Source: a virus. Taken from it: DNA of 44,384 nt. The stretch's first letter is position 1, and every line of letters starts with the position of its first letter. Location of the stretch: the IMG/VR virus record IMGVR_UViG_3300020459_000018, positions 1 through 44,384 of that record; one strand, given 5' to 3'. The notes under the pieces are model-generated. The model did not search any database. It was not told the DNA's origin and worked only from the letters and a program-made list of their open reading frames with translations. Positions 34,842-41,951 of this stretch are shown here, piece after piece. A program made the position numbers and the translations under genes.

Positions 34842-36101
34842 TTAAAACATATTAAGTGATTCACTATTATATTCTTTTCTATCTGCTTCTATTGTATCTA
34901 TTGAAGTTTGTATGCTTTCTCTTTGTTCATCACTCAAATTTCTTCTTCTTAATTTGAATTTTAACTTTTCGATATCGGCATCCGCATTTTTATTATAAAC
35001 ATCATCTAATTCAGCTTGATTAGTTGCTAAACTAGAACCAAATGTTTCCTTGGTTGCTTTCTTAATTTGTACATTTTCAACTTCTTTTGCATAATCATAC
35101 TGAAGTTGTAAAACTTCTTTATCATCAGCAGGTGCAGAACCATCTAAAACTTCTTTAGCATTGTTTATATTATTTTTTTTATTAATTTTGTTTATTACCT
35201 CAGACTTTTCACTTGAAGTTATTGGATATTCTACAATACTTTGTGAACCCTTAAAATCATTATTAACTTTTATTTGATCTTTTTTCAAAGTATTTATTGA
35301 CTCTTGAAGTCTTATCTTTTCTTCCTCACTAGTACTTCGTCTATTCTTTTGCCTTTCAAGTTTCTCTATATCCTTATTAGTTTGGGCATTATACCTAGCA
35401 TTTAAGACAGCTGCATCATTTGGTACATTCGGACTTATAGTTTGTGTTGGATCATCTACTACTGGTTGTTCATATGAATCTTTTCCAGCTTTTGCAGTAT
35501 TTAATCTTGGTTGATATGCTGCATCAACAGCATTTTCATTGGGATCATTTCCACCTTTAACATCTGATAATTTTTCAGTAGGAGTTGATTTTGTTTTTCC
35601 ATTACCTTTCTCTGTACCTTCTCTAATTCGAGGAGTAACTATTTGATCCTGTCCTGTATATTCTTGAGTTCCCGTTAATCCTGCTTTTTGTTCTGGAGTA
35701 AATCCAGATTTAGGTGCAAGTTTACTATTATCATTCTCCTTTGCTTTTTCAGCAGATTCTTTTGTTCTACCCAAAGCACCAAGAATTACTGGAAAATTAT
35801 TATTAGGTGATAAAAATGCACCAAAAACAACATCTCCTTGTGTTAATTTAACAGTACCTTTCTTACCAGCACCACCTGTTCCACCAGTTGTCGGAATTAA
35901 TGCAAGTGCTGTATGAACATCTTTATCATCAACACTATCTGAATTTGAATAATCACCTATAATACGAACTTTATATCTCCATCCCCATCCCATACCAGCT
36001 GTTTGACTTTTCTGTTTATCAAATTTTACAATCATTCCTAACCAGAATTCTACACCCTTTCCAAAAAATGATTGATTGTCTAAATCTACTTTACTTTCCA
36101 T
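34842..36101 (-). CDS. gp5-like baseplate hub protein: OB-fold without lysozyme domain
   Basis: A 419-aa protein. Residues 15-110 (VEFWLGMIVKFDKQKS, WRYKVRIIGDYS, LTQGDVVFGAFLSPNNNFPV, ILGALGRT) match the N-terminal OB-fold of T4 gp5 and VgrG-like hub proteins. The lysozyme domain of T4 gp5 and its triple-beta-helix spike are absent; instead residues about 125-230 are low-complexity and Lys/Asn/Thr-rich and 230-419 form Lys/Glu-rich helices likely to be coiled coils (KLERQKNRRSTSEEEKIRLQ and a near-copy KLKFKLRRRNLSDEQRESIQ). The two helical copies suggest an internal duplication. It follows the gp27-like gene by five bases. It should sit on top of the hub and carry the spike made by another gene. 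Confidence 0.75.
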   Translation of the reverse strand: MESKVDLDNQSFFGKGVEFWLGMIVKFDKQKSQTAGMGWGWRYKVRIIGDYSNSDSVDDKDVHTALALIPTTGGTGGAGKKGTVKLTQGDVVFGAFLSPNNNFPVILGALGRTKESAEKAKENDNSKLAPKSGFTPEQKAGLTGTQEYTGQDQIVTPRIREGTEKGNGKTKSTPTEKLSDVKGGNDPNENAVDAAYQPRLNTAKAGKDSYEQPVVDDPTQTISPNVPNDAAVLNARYNAQTNKDIEKLERQKNRRSTSEEEKIRLQESINTLKKDQIKVNNDFKGSQSIVEYPITSSEKSEVINKINKKNNINNAKEVLDGSAPADDKEVLQLQYDYAKEVENVQIKKATKETFGSSLATNQAELDDVYNKNADADIEKLKFKLRRRNLSDEQRESIQTSIDTIEADRKEYNSESLNMF

Positions 36102-36106
36102 ATCTA

Positions 36107-37351
36107 TTATTTACCAGTATGTAATCCATAACTATCACGAGCAAGAGTCATAGATGTAAATGATCTTTGGGGATCAAAATGATGACAAAGATGTAATATT
36201 AAGTATTTACCACTTTGTTGTTGGTCTACACCACCCATTGCTTTATCACCCTGACGTTCAAACTCAACTTTGATAATATTTCCTGCTCTTAATTTTAAAT
36301 TGCAAGGGACTTGTATTTCCATTATCTGAGAATGTAAAAGGTTATATCTCATAGGAGATTTTGCTTGCCACTCTCTTGGATCATTATTTGGAGTTGTATT
36401 AGTAGGATCTAAACTACCAATATCCAAAATATGATAATTAGTCTTACTATAATTATCAACTTTATCTTTAAACGGTACTTCTTTTTTACCTAAGGTTTTT
36501 TCAGGATTTAATTTATAAATATCTTCTTTAGTTTCAAAGGTTAAAGGATTAAAAAATACATTACGACTACTATAAGTTCCAGACTCTAATGTTTTTGATA
36601 CATCTTGATCTTTAACTATGTTAGGTGGTAATACAATTTTAAAATCATTTTCTTTACCTTGCATTGCACCAGAATATGTATATGTTTCTACTGGTTCTTC
36701 CGAAATTAAATTATCTATTGCTTTAAAATTGAGTCCATCTTGAGTTTCATAGAAGAAAAATCCAGGATCACCTTTTTCAGGAATAGATCTTCTACATAAA
36801 TCATTTATCAAATCCAATCCACCCTTTCCTTTTGAGATAAAATCATAACTATTACTTGTACCATCTATTGTATATTTTTTGACATTTAAATCTTTCAATA
36901 TCTGTTCAACAGTATTGCTAATCCTACCTTTATACTTTTTACATGGGTCTTTAATATCATAATTATCAATAGCAGGATTTGATTTAAGACTTAGAACAAC
37001 AGACTGACGATTTGATTCCTGAGATACAACTGGAGCACTATTAATCTTTAATGGATTCTTTGTAAAATTTAAAGTTCCAGATTTAGATTCTATTTTTACT
37101 TCGAGATCTTCATATCCAGTAATAGGTAATGAATTCTTAATACTTCCTTTTCTACCTTGTGTATCTTGCTCCTTACCTGCCTCAATAGAATCACCACTAT
37201 CTAAAAATACCAAAGTAGCAGTTATTTCAGGTGAATATACACTCTCATAAAAATCAAAAGATGTAGTTTTTCCTGCAATATTAGCAGTTTTACCATCCTT
37301 ATTGATAACCATTTTAGCATACTTAGATGCTCTTGATGCACTTCCTGACAT
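36107..37351 (-). CDS. gp27-like baseplate hub protein
   Basis: A 414-aa protein beginning MSGSASRASKYAKMVINKDG. Features of the gp27/gpD hub fold: the N-terminal FDFYESVYSPEITATLVFLD, the middle VEQILKDLNVKKYTIDG with GGLDLINDLCRRSIP and GFFFYETQDGLNFKAID (the LYSM-like region where the protein reads its target), and the C-terminal LKLRAGNIIKVEF, SGKYLILHLCHHFDPQ and TSMTLARDSYG. T4 gp27 is 391 aa, close to this length. gp27 trimers form the hub under the tail tube and bind gp5; the gp5-like gene follows by five bases. The start has the strong Shine-Dalgarno AGGAGG six bases upstream. Confidence 0.8.
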   Translation of the reverse strand: MSGSASRASKYAKMVINKDGKTANIAGKTTSFDFYESVYSPEITATLVFLDSGDSIEAGKEQDTQGRKGSIKNSLPITGYEDLEVKIESKSGTLNFTKNPLKINSAPVVSQESNRQSVVLSLKSNPAIDNYDIKDPCKKYKGRISNTVEQILKDLNVKKYTIDGTSNSYDFISKGKGGLDLINDLCRRSIPEKGDPGFFFYETQDGLNFKAIDNLISEEPVETYTYSGAMQGKENDFKIVLPPNIVKDQDVSKTLESGTYSSRNVFFNPLTFETKEDIYKLNPEKTLGKKEVPFKDKVDNYSKTNYHILDIGSLDPTNTTPNNDPREWQAKSPMRYNLLHSQIMEIQVPCNLKLRAGNIIKVEFERQGDKAMGGVDQQQSGKYLILHLCHHFDPQRSFTSMTLARDSYGLHTGK

Positions 37352-37361
37352 TTATATCCTC

Positions 37362-38216
37362 CTATACTGGTACTGGTACTTCAACAACTTGTCTCTGCAC
37401 AATCACAGTCTTAGGTCCCGTAGAAGTTCTTTGATTTAATTTAACTAAATCCTGATTGTTATTTATACGTTTAAACTGAGCTTGATTTGGTTTTACACCT
37501 CCTCCTTTTGAAGGAACAGAATCAATCATCTTAGATATATCTGCGGTAGAATCAGATTCACTTTGAGTAGTATCACTAGTTTCTTCTGCTGGAATATCAG
37601 TATCACTCATAACATCTTCACCACCAATCACATTACCTTCATCATCAACTTCAACTGACTCATCCTCAATACTAAGACTATTAACATCAATATCAGATTC
37701 TTTCTCTAATCCTTTAAGTTCACCTTCTAATTCTTTCTGTCCCTTTGCAAGATCATCCGTTTTTGTTTTATCTGTAATTCCAAAGAAGTTCTTTACCGAT
37801 TCAGTAATACCTCCAAAGAAATTAGCAATATTTTTTATAGCAGAACCAACACCATCAATAAAAGGTTTAATACTCTCCCATATCTCATTAAACTTTTTGA
37901 TAAATCCAGGCAATGCATTAACAAGAATTCCACCTAAAATAATTGATCCAAAAGACAATATCTTATCAATTATATTACCAGTCGCAGCACCTGCTTTTTT
38001 AGAAAAACTAGTAAGTGGTGAAGATTTTTTGACTGCTTCTACACTCTTTTCCTTTGCTTCTTTTCTTTCTAATTGTAAAGCAGCATTAGCTAATCGTTTT
38101 TTAGACAATTTAACTTGCTTCAATTCTTTATTCTTTTCAAGCAAAACACTTTTGATATTGGTTACAGTTATCTTAAGTTTTTTGATTTCCCTATCTTGGA
38201 GTTTAACAGTTGCCAT
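37362..38216 (-). CDS. Tail protein with coiled coil and hydrophobic segment (unknown role)
   Basis: A 284-aa protein. Residues 1-60 are Lys/Leu-rich and look coiled-coil (MATVKLQDREIKKLKITVTN, KNKELKQVKLSKKRL). Residues about 80-115 form a hydrophobic segment, NIIDKILSFGSIILGGILVN, followed by an amphipathic stretch, KFNEIWESIKPFIDGVGSAI. Residues 150-225 are acidic (DESVEVDDEGNVIGGEDVMS) and the end is RTSTGPKTVIVQRQVVEVPVPV. It shares its pattern of coiled coil plus membrane-like helix with the 449-aa protein just upstream, four bases away. Together they occupy the place between gp51 and gp27-like where T4 has other hub and tape-measure genes. I do not recognise a named family. Confidence 0.65.
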   Translation of the reverse strand: MATVKLQDREIKKLKITVTNIKSVLLEKNKELKQVKLSKKRLANAALQLERKEAKEKSVEAVKKSSPLTSFSKKAGAATGNIIDKILSFGSIILGGILVNALPGFIKKFNEIWESIKPFIDGVGSAIKNIANFFGGITESVKNFFGITDKTKTDDLAKGQKELEGELKGLEKESDIDVNSLSIEDESVEVDDEGNVIGGEDVMSDTDIPAEETSDTTQSESDSTADISKMIDSVPSKGGGVKPNQAQFKRINNNQDLVKLNQRTSTGPKTVIVQRQVVEVPVPV

Positions 38217-38220
38217 AATA

Positions 38221-39570
38221 TTATACTATCCCATGTAATGCTGGTGTTAACATCATATATTCATTAAAAGGATTGATAGAACTAATATAAGCAACTTCTG
38301 TTGATTCTGGTGCTGGAACTTTCTTTTCTGGTGGTTTAACTTTAACAGGTGGCAAATCTTCTACCACTACCTTTGTTTCATCAACTGTCAAATCTGGAAC
38401 TTCATTTGCATTTTTTGCTCGATGAATATCTCTTGCAACAGTTCCTGCATCAATTGCTATTGATAAACCAGTTCCAACACCAGGTACCATTGATGCTGCA
38501 CCAGATGCTAACTCCAAACCAGCACCAGTAAAATCACCTGCCAGTGCTCTTTGTCCAGCAAATAGTAATCCTGCACCTAATCCAATAAAAGGAATCTTTT
38601 TAAGAACACTCTTTCCTATTGCTTTTGTTGTTGCTTTTGTCGCAACCTTAGTTGCTGTTTTTGTTGCAACCTTACTGGTAACCTTAGATGCTACTTTCGT
38701 AGAGGTTTTCATTCCAGTTTTAATTAATGCACGTTTTCCAGCTCTTTTTGCACCATGTTTAAATATTGATTTTATTCCTTTAAATGCTGCAACAGCACCT
38801 TTTCTAAGTCCATTTAAAACTTTAAAAAATCCCTTACTTACAAATTTTATTACTTTCCACAGTTGTCTTACTTTCTTTATAACTTTTGTTAAAAGAAATA
38901 CACCAACTCCAGCAGCAATCCATTTCCAATGTTTTGCTAGAAAATTAAATGTACCAGTTATTCTATCTTTCCATTTTGGATCTAAATTCTGCCAGAAAGT
39001 AACAGCAGCATTACCAGCAATACCAGCACCTAATAACGTAACAAAACTAATTAACTTATCAAAAACATTTTTAAATGGAGAAACAACACTAGATGCTACT
39101 CCCTTGATACCTGCACCTAAACCTTTACCTACACCCTTTATTCCTTCTAAACTTTTCTCAGCAAGATTCTTTTTTCTTTCTTCGTTTTCCTTTTTTCTTA
39201 ATTTATTTGCTTCCTTCCCCTCAGTAATTCTATTAGCAAAATCTAATGATAATGCATTTCCAATATCTTGAAGAGTAGAATTTATTTCTGCTAACTTATC
39301 TTCATTACCACCAAAAGGTTTTTGTGCCTTTAAAACATTCTTCAAAAGAGTAATCTTCTTTTCATTCGCAGCAACCCTTTTTTCTAAAGGATCAAAATCA
39401 TTTAATTGAAATACTTTTTCAGTACTAAGAGCACCACCACTACGAGCAATAGCACCACCTTTCTTCGGAACAATCGCACCACCTTTTCCACCACCACCAA
39501 AGATGGTTTTCATGTTAGTGACATTTAGTTTTACGTTAGAAGGTAATACTTCTGGATTAATTGTCGGCAC
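38221..39570 (-). CDS. Putative tape-measure/hub protein (GTG start)
   Basis: A 449-aa basic protein. It starts with GTG at 39570, which lies inside the last codons of gp51 (14-base overlap). Residues 20-50 are Gly/Lys-rich; 60-135 form a Lys/Glu coiled coil; several hydrophobic helices follow (LISFVTLLGAGIAGNAAVTF near 170, WKWIAAGVGVFLLTKVIKKV near 215, IPFIGLGAGLLFAGQRALAG near 335). A TKVASKVTSKVATKTATKVA run near 300 is a simple Lys/Thr/Ala repeat. Coiled coil plus hydrophobic segments is the usual look of tape-measure proteins, which line the tube and enter the host membrane. In T4, genes 51-27-28-29 follow 26, so position agrees. It is shorter than T4 gp29 (590 aa). Role inferred. Confidence 0.65.
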   Translation of the reverse strand: MPTINPEVLPSNVKLNVTNMKTIFGGGGKGGAIVPKKGGAIARSGGALSTEKVFQLNDFDPLEKRVAANEKKITLLKNVLKAQKPFGGNEDKLAEINSTLQDIGNALSLDFANRITEGKEANKLRKKENEERKKNLAEKSLEGIKGVGKGLGAGIKGVASSVVSPFKNVFDKLISFVTLLGAGIAGNAAVTFWQNLDPKWKDRITGTFNFLAKHWKWIAAGVGVFLLTKVIKKVRQLWKVIKFVSKGFFKVLNGLRKGAVAAFKGIKSIFKHGAKRAGKRALIKTGMKTSTKVASKVTSKVATKTATKVATKATTKAIGKSVLKKIPFIGLGAGLLFAGQRALAGDFTGAGLELASGAASMVPGVGTGLSIAIDAGTVARDIHRAKNANEVPDLTVDETKVVVEDLPPVKVKPPEKKVPAPESTEVAYISSINPFNEYMMLTPALHGIV

Positions 39571-39730
39571 TTTGTTTCAGATTCTCTTCGTCGATATACT
39601 GTTTTAATAAAGTAACATAAACTTCCTTTTCCCAAGGCATCATATTTTCTATCTCTGTTAATGAGTATTTATGGTGTTGCATCAAGGCAAAGTTAACTTT
39701 ATAGTATGACTCAAGACTTGTATGAGCCAT
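39557..39730 (-). CDS. gp51: Baseplate hub assembly protein gp51
   Basis: A 57-aa protein, reading MAHTSLESYYKVNFALMQHH and continuing KYSLTEIENMMPWEKEVYVT. The stretch KYSLTEIENMMPWE followed by a short helix and a charged tail is typical of the small gp51 catalyst of T4-like phages, which promotes hub assembly and is absent from the mature virion. It lies directly after gp26 (stop at 39733, ATG at 39730, a two-base gap) as in T4. The GTG start of the next gene lies inside its end. The short length makes it easy to miss in automatic annotation. Confidence 0.82.
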   Translation of the reverse strand: MAHTSLESYYKVNFALMQHHKYSLTEIENMMPWEKEVYVTLLKQYIDEENLKQSADN

Positions 39731-39732
39731 AC

Positions 39733-40455
39733 TTAGGTGAAAAAACTTGCTAGTCCCTCCAATACAACTTCAGATTCGACCTCAGTAGTTGGATTTGTTA
39801 CCTTAACTTTATGTGAAAGTTTAGGCATTGTCTCAAAGAATTTTTCAATAGTTTTAAACTGTTTACTATTCAATTGCTCTATAAAATCTTCTAATTCTTT
39901 TTTAGTTGAATCAGAAGCATCCCAACTCTCTTCTTCATCATAAATCATCTCAATACAATTAGTAATCATATTCAATGATTTATCAACATCACTAGTATCA
40001 TTACCAGTATCAAAATTACTTTCAATAAACTGATCAAATGATGGATACTTAAGTTTCATAGAATATTGATCGTCAAGTTTAATAATATTCTTATGCCCTC
40101 TGGTCTTTTGAACTTTAATGGCATCAATATTAATTTCCATTTCAACAGATGTTTTATCATCATCTGGACAAGTCAAATTAACTTCAACAGTCTCACCAAC
40201 TGACTTTGATCGAACATTTAAGAATAAGTATTCAATATCAAAAGTAGCAAGTTTAGTAACATCAACTCCCTTTGTAAGAATACACTCATTTAATATTTCA
40301 ACAACAGCATTTGCTATTTGTCCAGTATCTTCCGTTTCTAATGCAAGAATAAGTATTTTTTCTTCTCTTACAAGAAAAGGACGATATTTAATTTTTTTTC
40401 CAGTAGAAGGAATAACTAACTCATAAGTTGGAGTATTAATCTTTGGTAATGGCAT
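39733..40455 (-). CDS. gp26: Baseplate hub subunit gp26
   Basis: A 240-aa protein starting MPLPKINTPTYELVIPSTGK and continuing KIKYRPFLVREEKILILALE, the characteristic opening of gp26-type proteins (T4 gp26 is about 208 aa). The middle has a Cys in LTCPDDDKTSVEME, and the C-terminal half is acidic and helical (FIEQLNSKQFKTIEKFFETM). Related short-tape or assembly-chaperone type proteins occur in many contractile-tailed phages. A perfect T4 late promoter TATAAATA precedes it, and gp51 follows. It is needed for hub assembly; whether it stays in the virion is debated for T4. Confidence 0.85.
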   Translation of the reverse strand: MPLPKINTPTYELVIPSTGKKIKYRPFLVREEKILILALETEDTGQIANAVVEILNECILTKGVDVTKLATFDIEYLFLNVRSKSVGETVEVNLTCPDDDKTSVEMEINIDAIKVQKTRGHKNIIKLDDQYSMKLKYPSFDQFIESNFDTGNDTSDVDKSLNMITNCIEMIYDEEESWDASDSTKKELEDFIEQLNSKQFKTIEKFFETMPKLSHKVKVTNPTTEVESEVVLEGLASFFT

Positions 40456-40479
40456 AATGTTTTCACACTTCAGTAAATT

Positions 40480-40487
40480 TATTTATA
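40480..40487 (-). promoter_or_regulatory. Perfect T4-type late promoter TATAAATA
   Basis: The minus strand reads TATAAATA, identical to the T4 late consensus, ending 24 bases before the ATG of gp26 at 40455. No sigma70 -35 is expected or seen. In T4 this element is read by gp55 with gp33 and the sliding clamp. Confidence 0.8.
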
Positions 40488-40496
40488 GGGGTAATT

Positions 40497-41105
40497 TTAA
40501 CTTCTTGTTACAGTGTATCTATCATAATTAAAACTAACTGTAACTTTCATTAAATCTGCTGTTCCATATGTAACAGGTAGAGATGTAATTGATTTAGGAA
40601 AAGCATTCTTAAATTCATACATTAAAGTTCTTTCAATGTTCTTTTCAAATTTAGTAATTGTCATTGTATTGCATTTATAATCATCTGGATATTTAAATCT
40701 TCTATAAAATGCCTTTTGATCAGGATCAACATCTGCACCACTAGAAATATAATCCATCCATCCTTCAAAAATACTTAGAGATGTATAGTCCTCATCCACA
40801 TAAAAAGTAAAATCAATATCAGTATATAAACGAGTATGGGCAAATTCCTGAGGAACACCCATAAAATTATCCTTTACTTCACCAGTTGCAAATGCACTAG
40901 CAGGTAATGATGCATCAGAGCAAAGAATCCCCAAATCTCTAGATAAGTAATTTCTAGCATTATCAATTCCAAGTCTTTGAAGATAATTCATTACCGTCTG
41001 ATTAAGATTTGAAAAATGAACTTGATATTGATTTGTTAACGACAGCTTGCCAAGTTTCTCCTTGACTTCTGACATCGTTATTCTTTGTACTATACCCTTT
41101 GCCAC
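40497..41105 (-). CDS. Tail-tube-fold protein, candidate tube initiator (gp54/gp19-like)
   Basis: A 202-aa protein. It can start at GTG 41105 (MAKGIVQRITMSEVKEKLGK, AAGG eight bases upstream) or at the internal ATG ten codons later (MSEVKEKLGK). Segments NQYQVHFSNLNQ, CSDASLPASAFATGEVKDNF, DIDFTFYVDEDYTSLSIFEG and TVSFNYDRYTVTR follow the layout of T4 tube-type proteins (gp19, gp48, gp54): the substrate-loop region followed by the beta-rich core. It lies next to gp26 and divergent from gp4 and gp48. Length is nearer to gp19 than to gp54 (320 aa), so it may be a shortened tube initiator or another tube-like ring protein. A late promoter CTAAATA lies 31 bases upstream. Confidence 0.65.
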   Translation of the reverse strand: MAKGIVQRITMSEVKEKLGKLSLTNQYQVHFSNLNQTVMNYLQRLGIDNARNYLSRDLGILCSDASLPASAFATGEVKDNFMGVPQEFAHTRLYTDIDFTFYVDEDYTSLSIFEGWMDYISSGADVDPDQKAFYRRFKYPDDYKCNTMTITKFEKNIERTLMYEFKNAFPKSITSLPVTYGTADLMKVTVSFNYDRYTVTRS

Positions 41106-41106
41106 T

Positions 41107-41113
41107 CTAAATA
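41107..41113 (+). promoter_or_regulatory. Late promoter CTAAATA for gp4
   Basis: The plus strand reads CTAAATA, ending 30 bases before the ATG of gp4 at 41144. Same element as before the 1949-aa fibre and gp48. Confidence 0.6.
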
Positions 41114-41136
41114 CCTTACGAGTCTTATATTATTTC

Positions 41137-41143
41137 TATTTAG
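41137..41143 (-). promoter_or_regulatory. Late promoter CTAAATA for the tube-like gene
   Basis: The minus strand reads CTAAATA (plus-strand TATTTAG), ending 31 bases before the GTG at 41105. It abuts the gp4 ATG. With the plus-strand copy at 41107-41113 it forms an inverted arrangement in which the two promoters point at each other. Confidence 0.6.
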
Positions 41144-41581
41144 ATGGCTTATAAAGGAAAATTCAGACCAAGCATTCCTAAGAAGTATAGAGGTGATTAT
41201 ACCAATATAATATACCGTTCTTTATGGGAACTTAAATTTATGAAATATTGTGATAGTAATCAGAATATTTTAGAGTGGGGAAGTGAAGAATTTTTTATTC
41301 GTTATATATCTCCCATAGATAATCGTGCTCATAGATACTTTCCAGACTTCTATATTAAGGTACGAGAAAGTAATGGACAAATTAAAAAATATGTAATTGA
41401 AATCAAACCAAAGAAACAATGTATAGAACCAAAAGTTCAAAAAAGAAAAACTAAATCATACATTCGTGAGGTATGTGAATATGCAAAGAACCAAGCAAAA
41501 TGGGAAGCAGCAACAGAATATTGTAAGGATCGTAAATTAGAATTTAAAGTATTAACAGAGAACGAACTAGGTATCAAGTAA
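41144..41581 (+). CDS. gp4: Head completion protein gp4 (PD-(D/E)XK-type fold)
   Basis: A 145-aa protein, MAYKGKFRPSIPKKYRGDYT then NIIYRSLWELKFMKYCDSNQ, a clear match in opening and length to T4 gp4 (about 150 aa). The fold shows a PD-(D/E)XK nuclease site: Glu29 in WELKFMKYCD, Asp68 in RYFPDFYIK, and Glu86-x-Lys88 in YVIEIKPKKQ. gp4 is needed to finish heads so that tails can attach; the nuclease-like site is thought to matter for trimming or DNA end handling. It is the first gene of the plus-strand late unit, and its stop overlaps the next ATG as TAATG. Confidence 0.9.
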   Translation: MAYKGKFRPSIPKKYRGDYTNIIYRSLWELKFMKYCDSNQNILEWGSEEFFIRYISPIDNRAHRYFPDFYIKVRESNGQIKKYVIEIKPKKQCIEPKVQKRKTKSYIREVCEYAKNQAKWEAATEYCKDRKLEFKVLTENELGIK

Positions 41582-41928
41582 TGGATAGAATTTCAAGTAT
41601 AAAACAAAATATGTTAGGAATTGAAAGTCCTGATGATTTAATGCTAGAAATACTAGAAGCACTACCCGAAGCAGAAGGAGTTCCTGAAGCAGGAAACTAT
41701 TATACCTTTGTATATCAACCAAAAACATCAGGTATTCAATATGATGAATTTCCTCTAGTTGCAGTTACAGATGTGTTTAATTGGGGATTCAAAGGATTGA
41801 ATTTTCATTGGGGAAATGTTAGACAATATACATGGCAAGAGATGGTAGGAAACCTACATATAGTCAATTCGGAAGAGATGCAATCTTTACGTTCTATTCC
41901 TTATGCAAAAATACGTCTAAATAGTTAA
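41581..41928 (+). CDS. Conserved hypothetical protein between gp4 and gp48
   Basis: A 115-aa protein, MDRISSIKQNMLGIESPDDL. Visible features are an N-terminal helix, a Gly/Glu-rich turn, then a beta-rich core with aromatic residues (YYTFVYQPKTSG, DEFPLVAVTDVFNWGFKGLN, FHWGNVRQYTWQEMVG). I recall similar proteins beside gp4 and gp48 in marine T4-like phages but cannot name a function. It is coupled to gp4 by TAATG. Its last codons contain the CTAAATA late promoter for gp48 (41917-41923). A tail or head-neck role is likely from its neighbours. Confidence 0.7.
   Translation: MDRISSIKQNMLGIESPDDLMLEILEALPEAEGVPEAGNYYTFVYQPKTSGIQYDEFPLVAVTDVFNWGFKGLNFHWGNVRQYTWQEMVGNLHIVNSEEMQSLRSIPYAKIRLNS
41917..41923 (+). 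promoter_or_regulatory. Late promoter CTAAATA for gp48
   Basis: The plus strand reads CTAAATAG inside the last codons of the preceding gene, ending 28 bases before the ATG of gp48 at 41952. A Shine-Dalgarno-like AAGG lies between. Confidence 0.55.
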
Positions 41929-41951
41929 AATTAATATATAAGGTCGATAAA

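Noticed and set aside
36105-36114. GTAAATA on minus as a late promoter for the OB-fold gene
   Set aside because: It ends only a few bases before the ATG and is formed by the stop codon of the previous gene; the spacing does not fit the other late promoters.
37352-37361. TATAAATG before the gp27-like gene as a late promoter
   Set aside because: It overlaps the start codon itself and is explained by the AGGAGG ribosome site followed by an A/T spacer.
37897-38238. 113-codon plus-strand open frame
   Set aside because: Antisense shadow of the 284-aa gene, no ribosome-binding site or promoter and no recognised motif.
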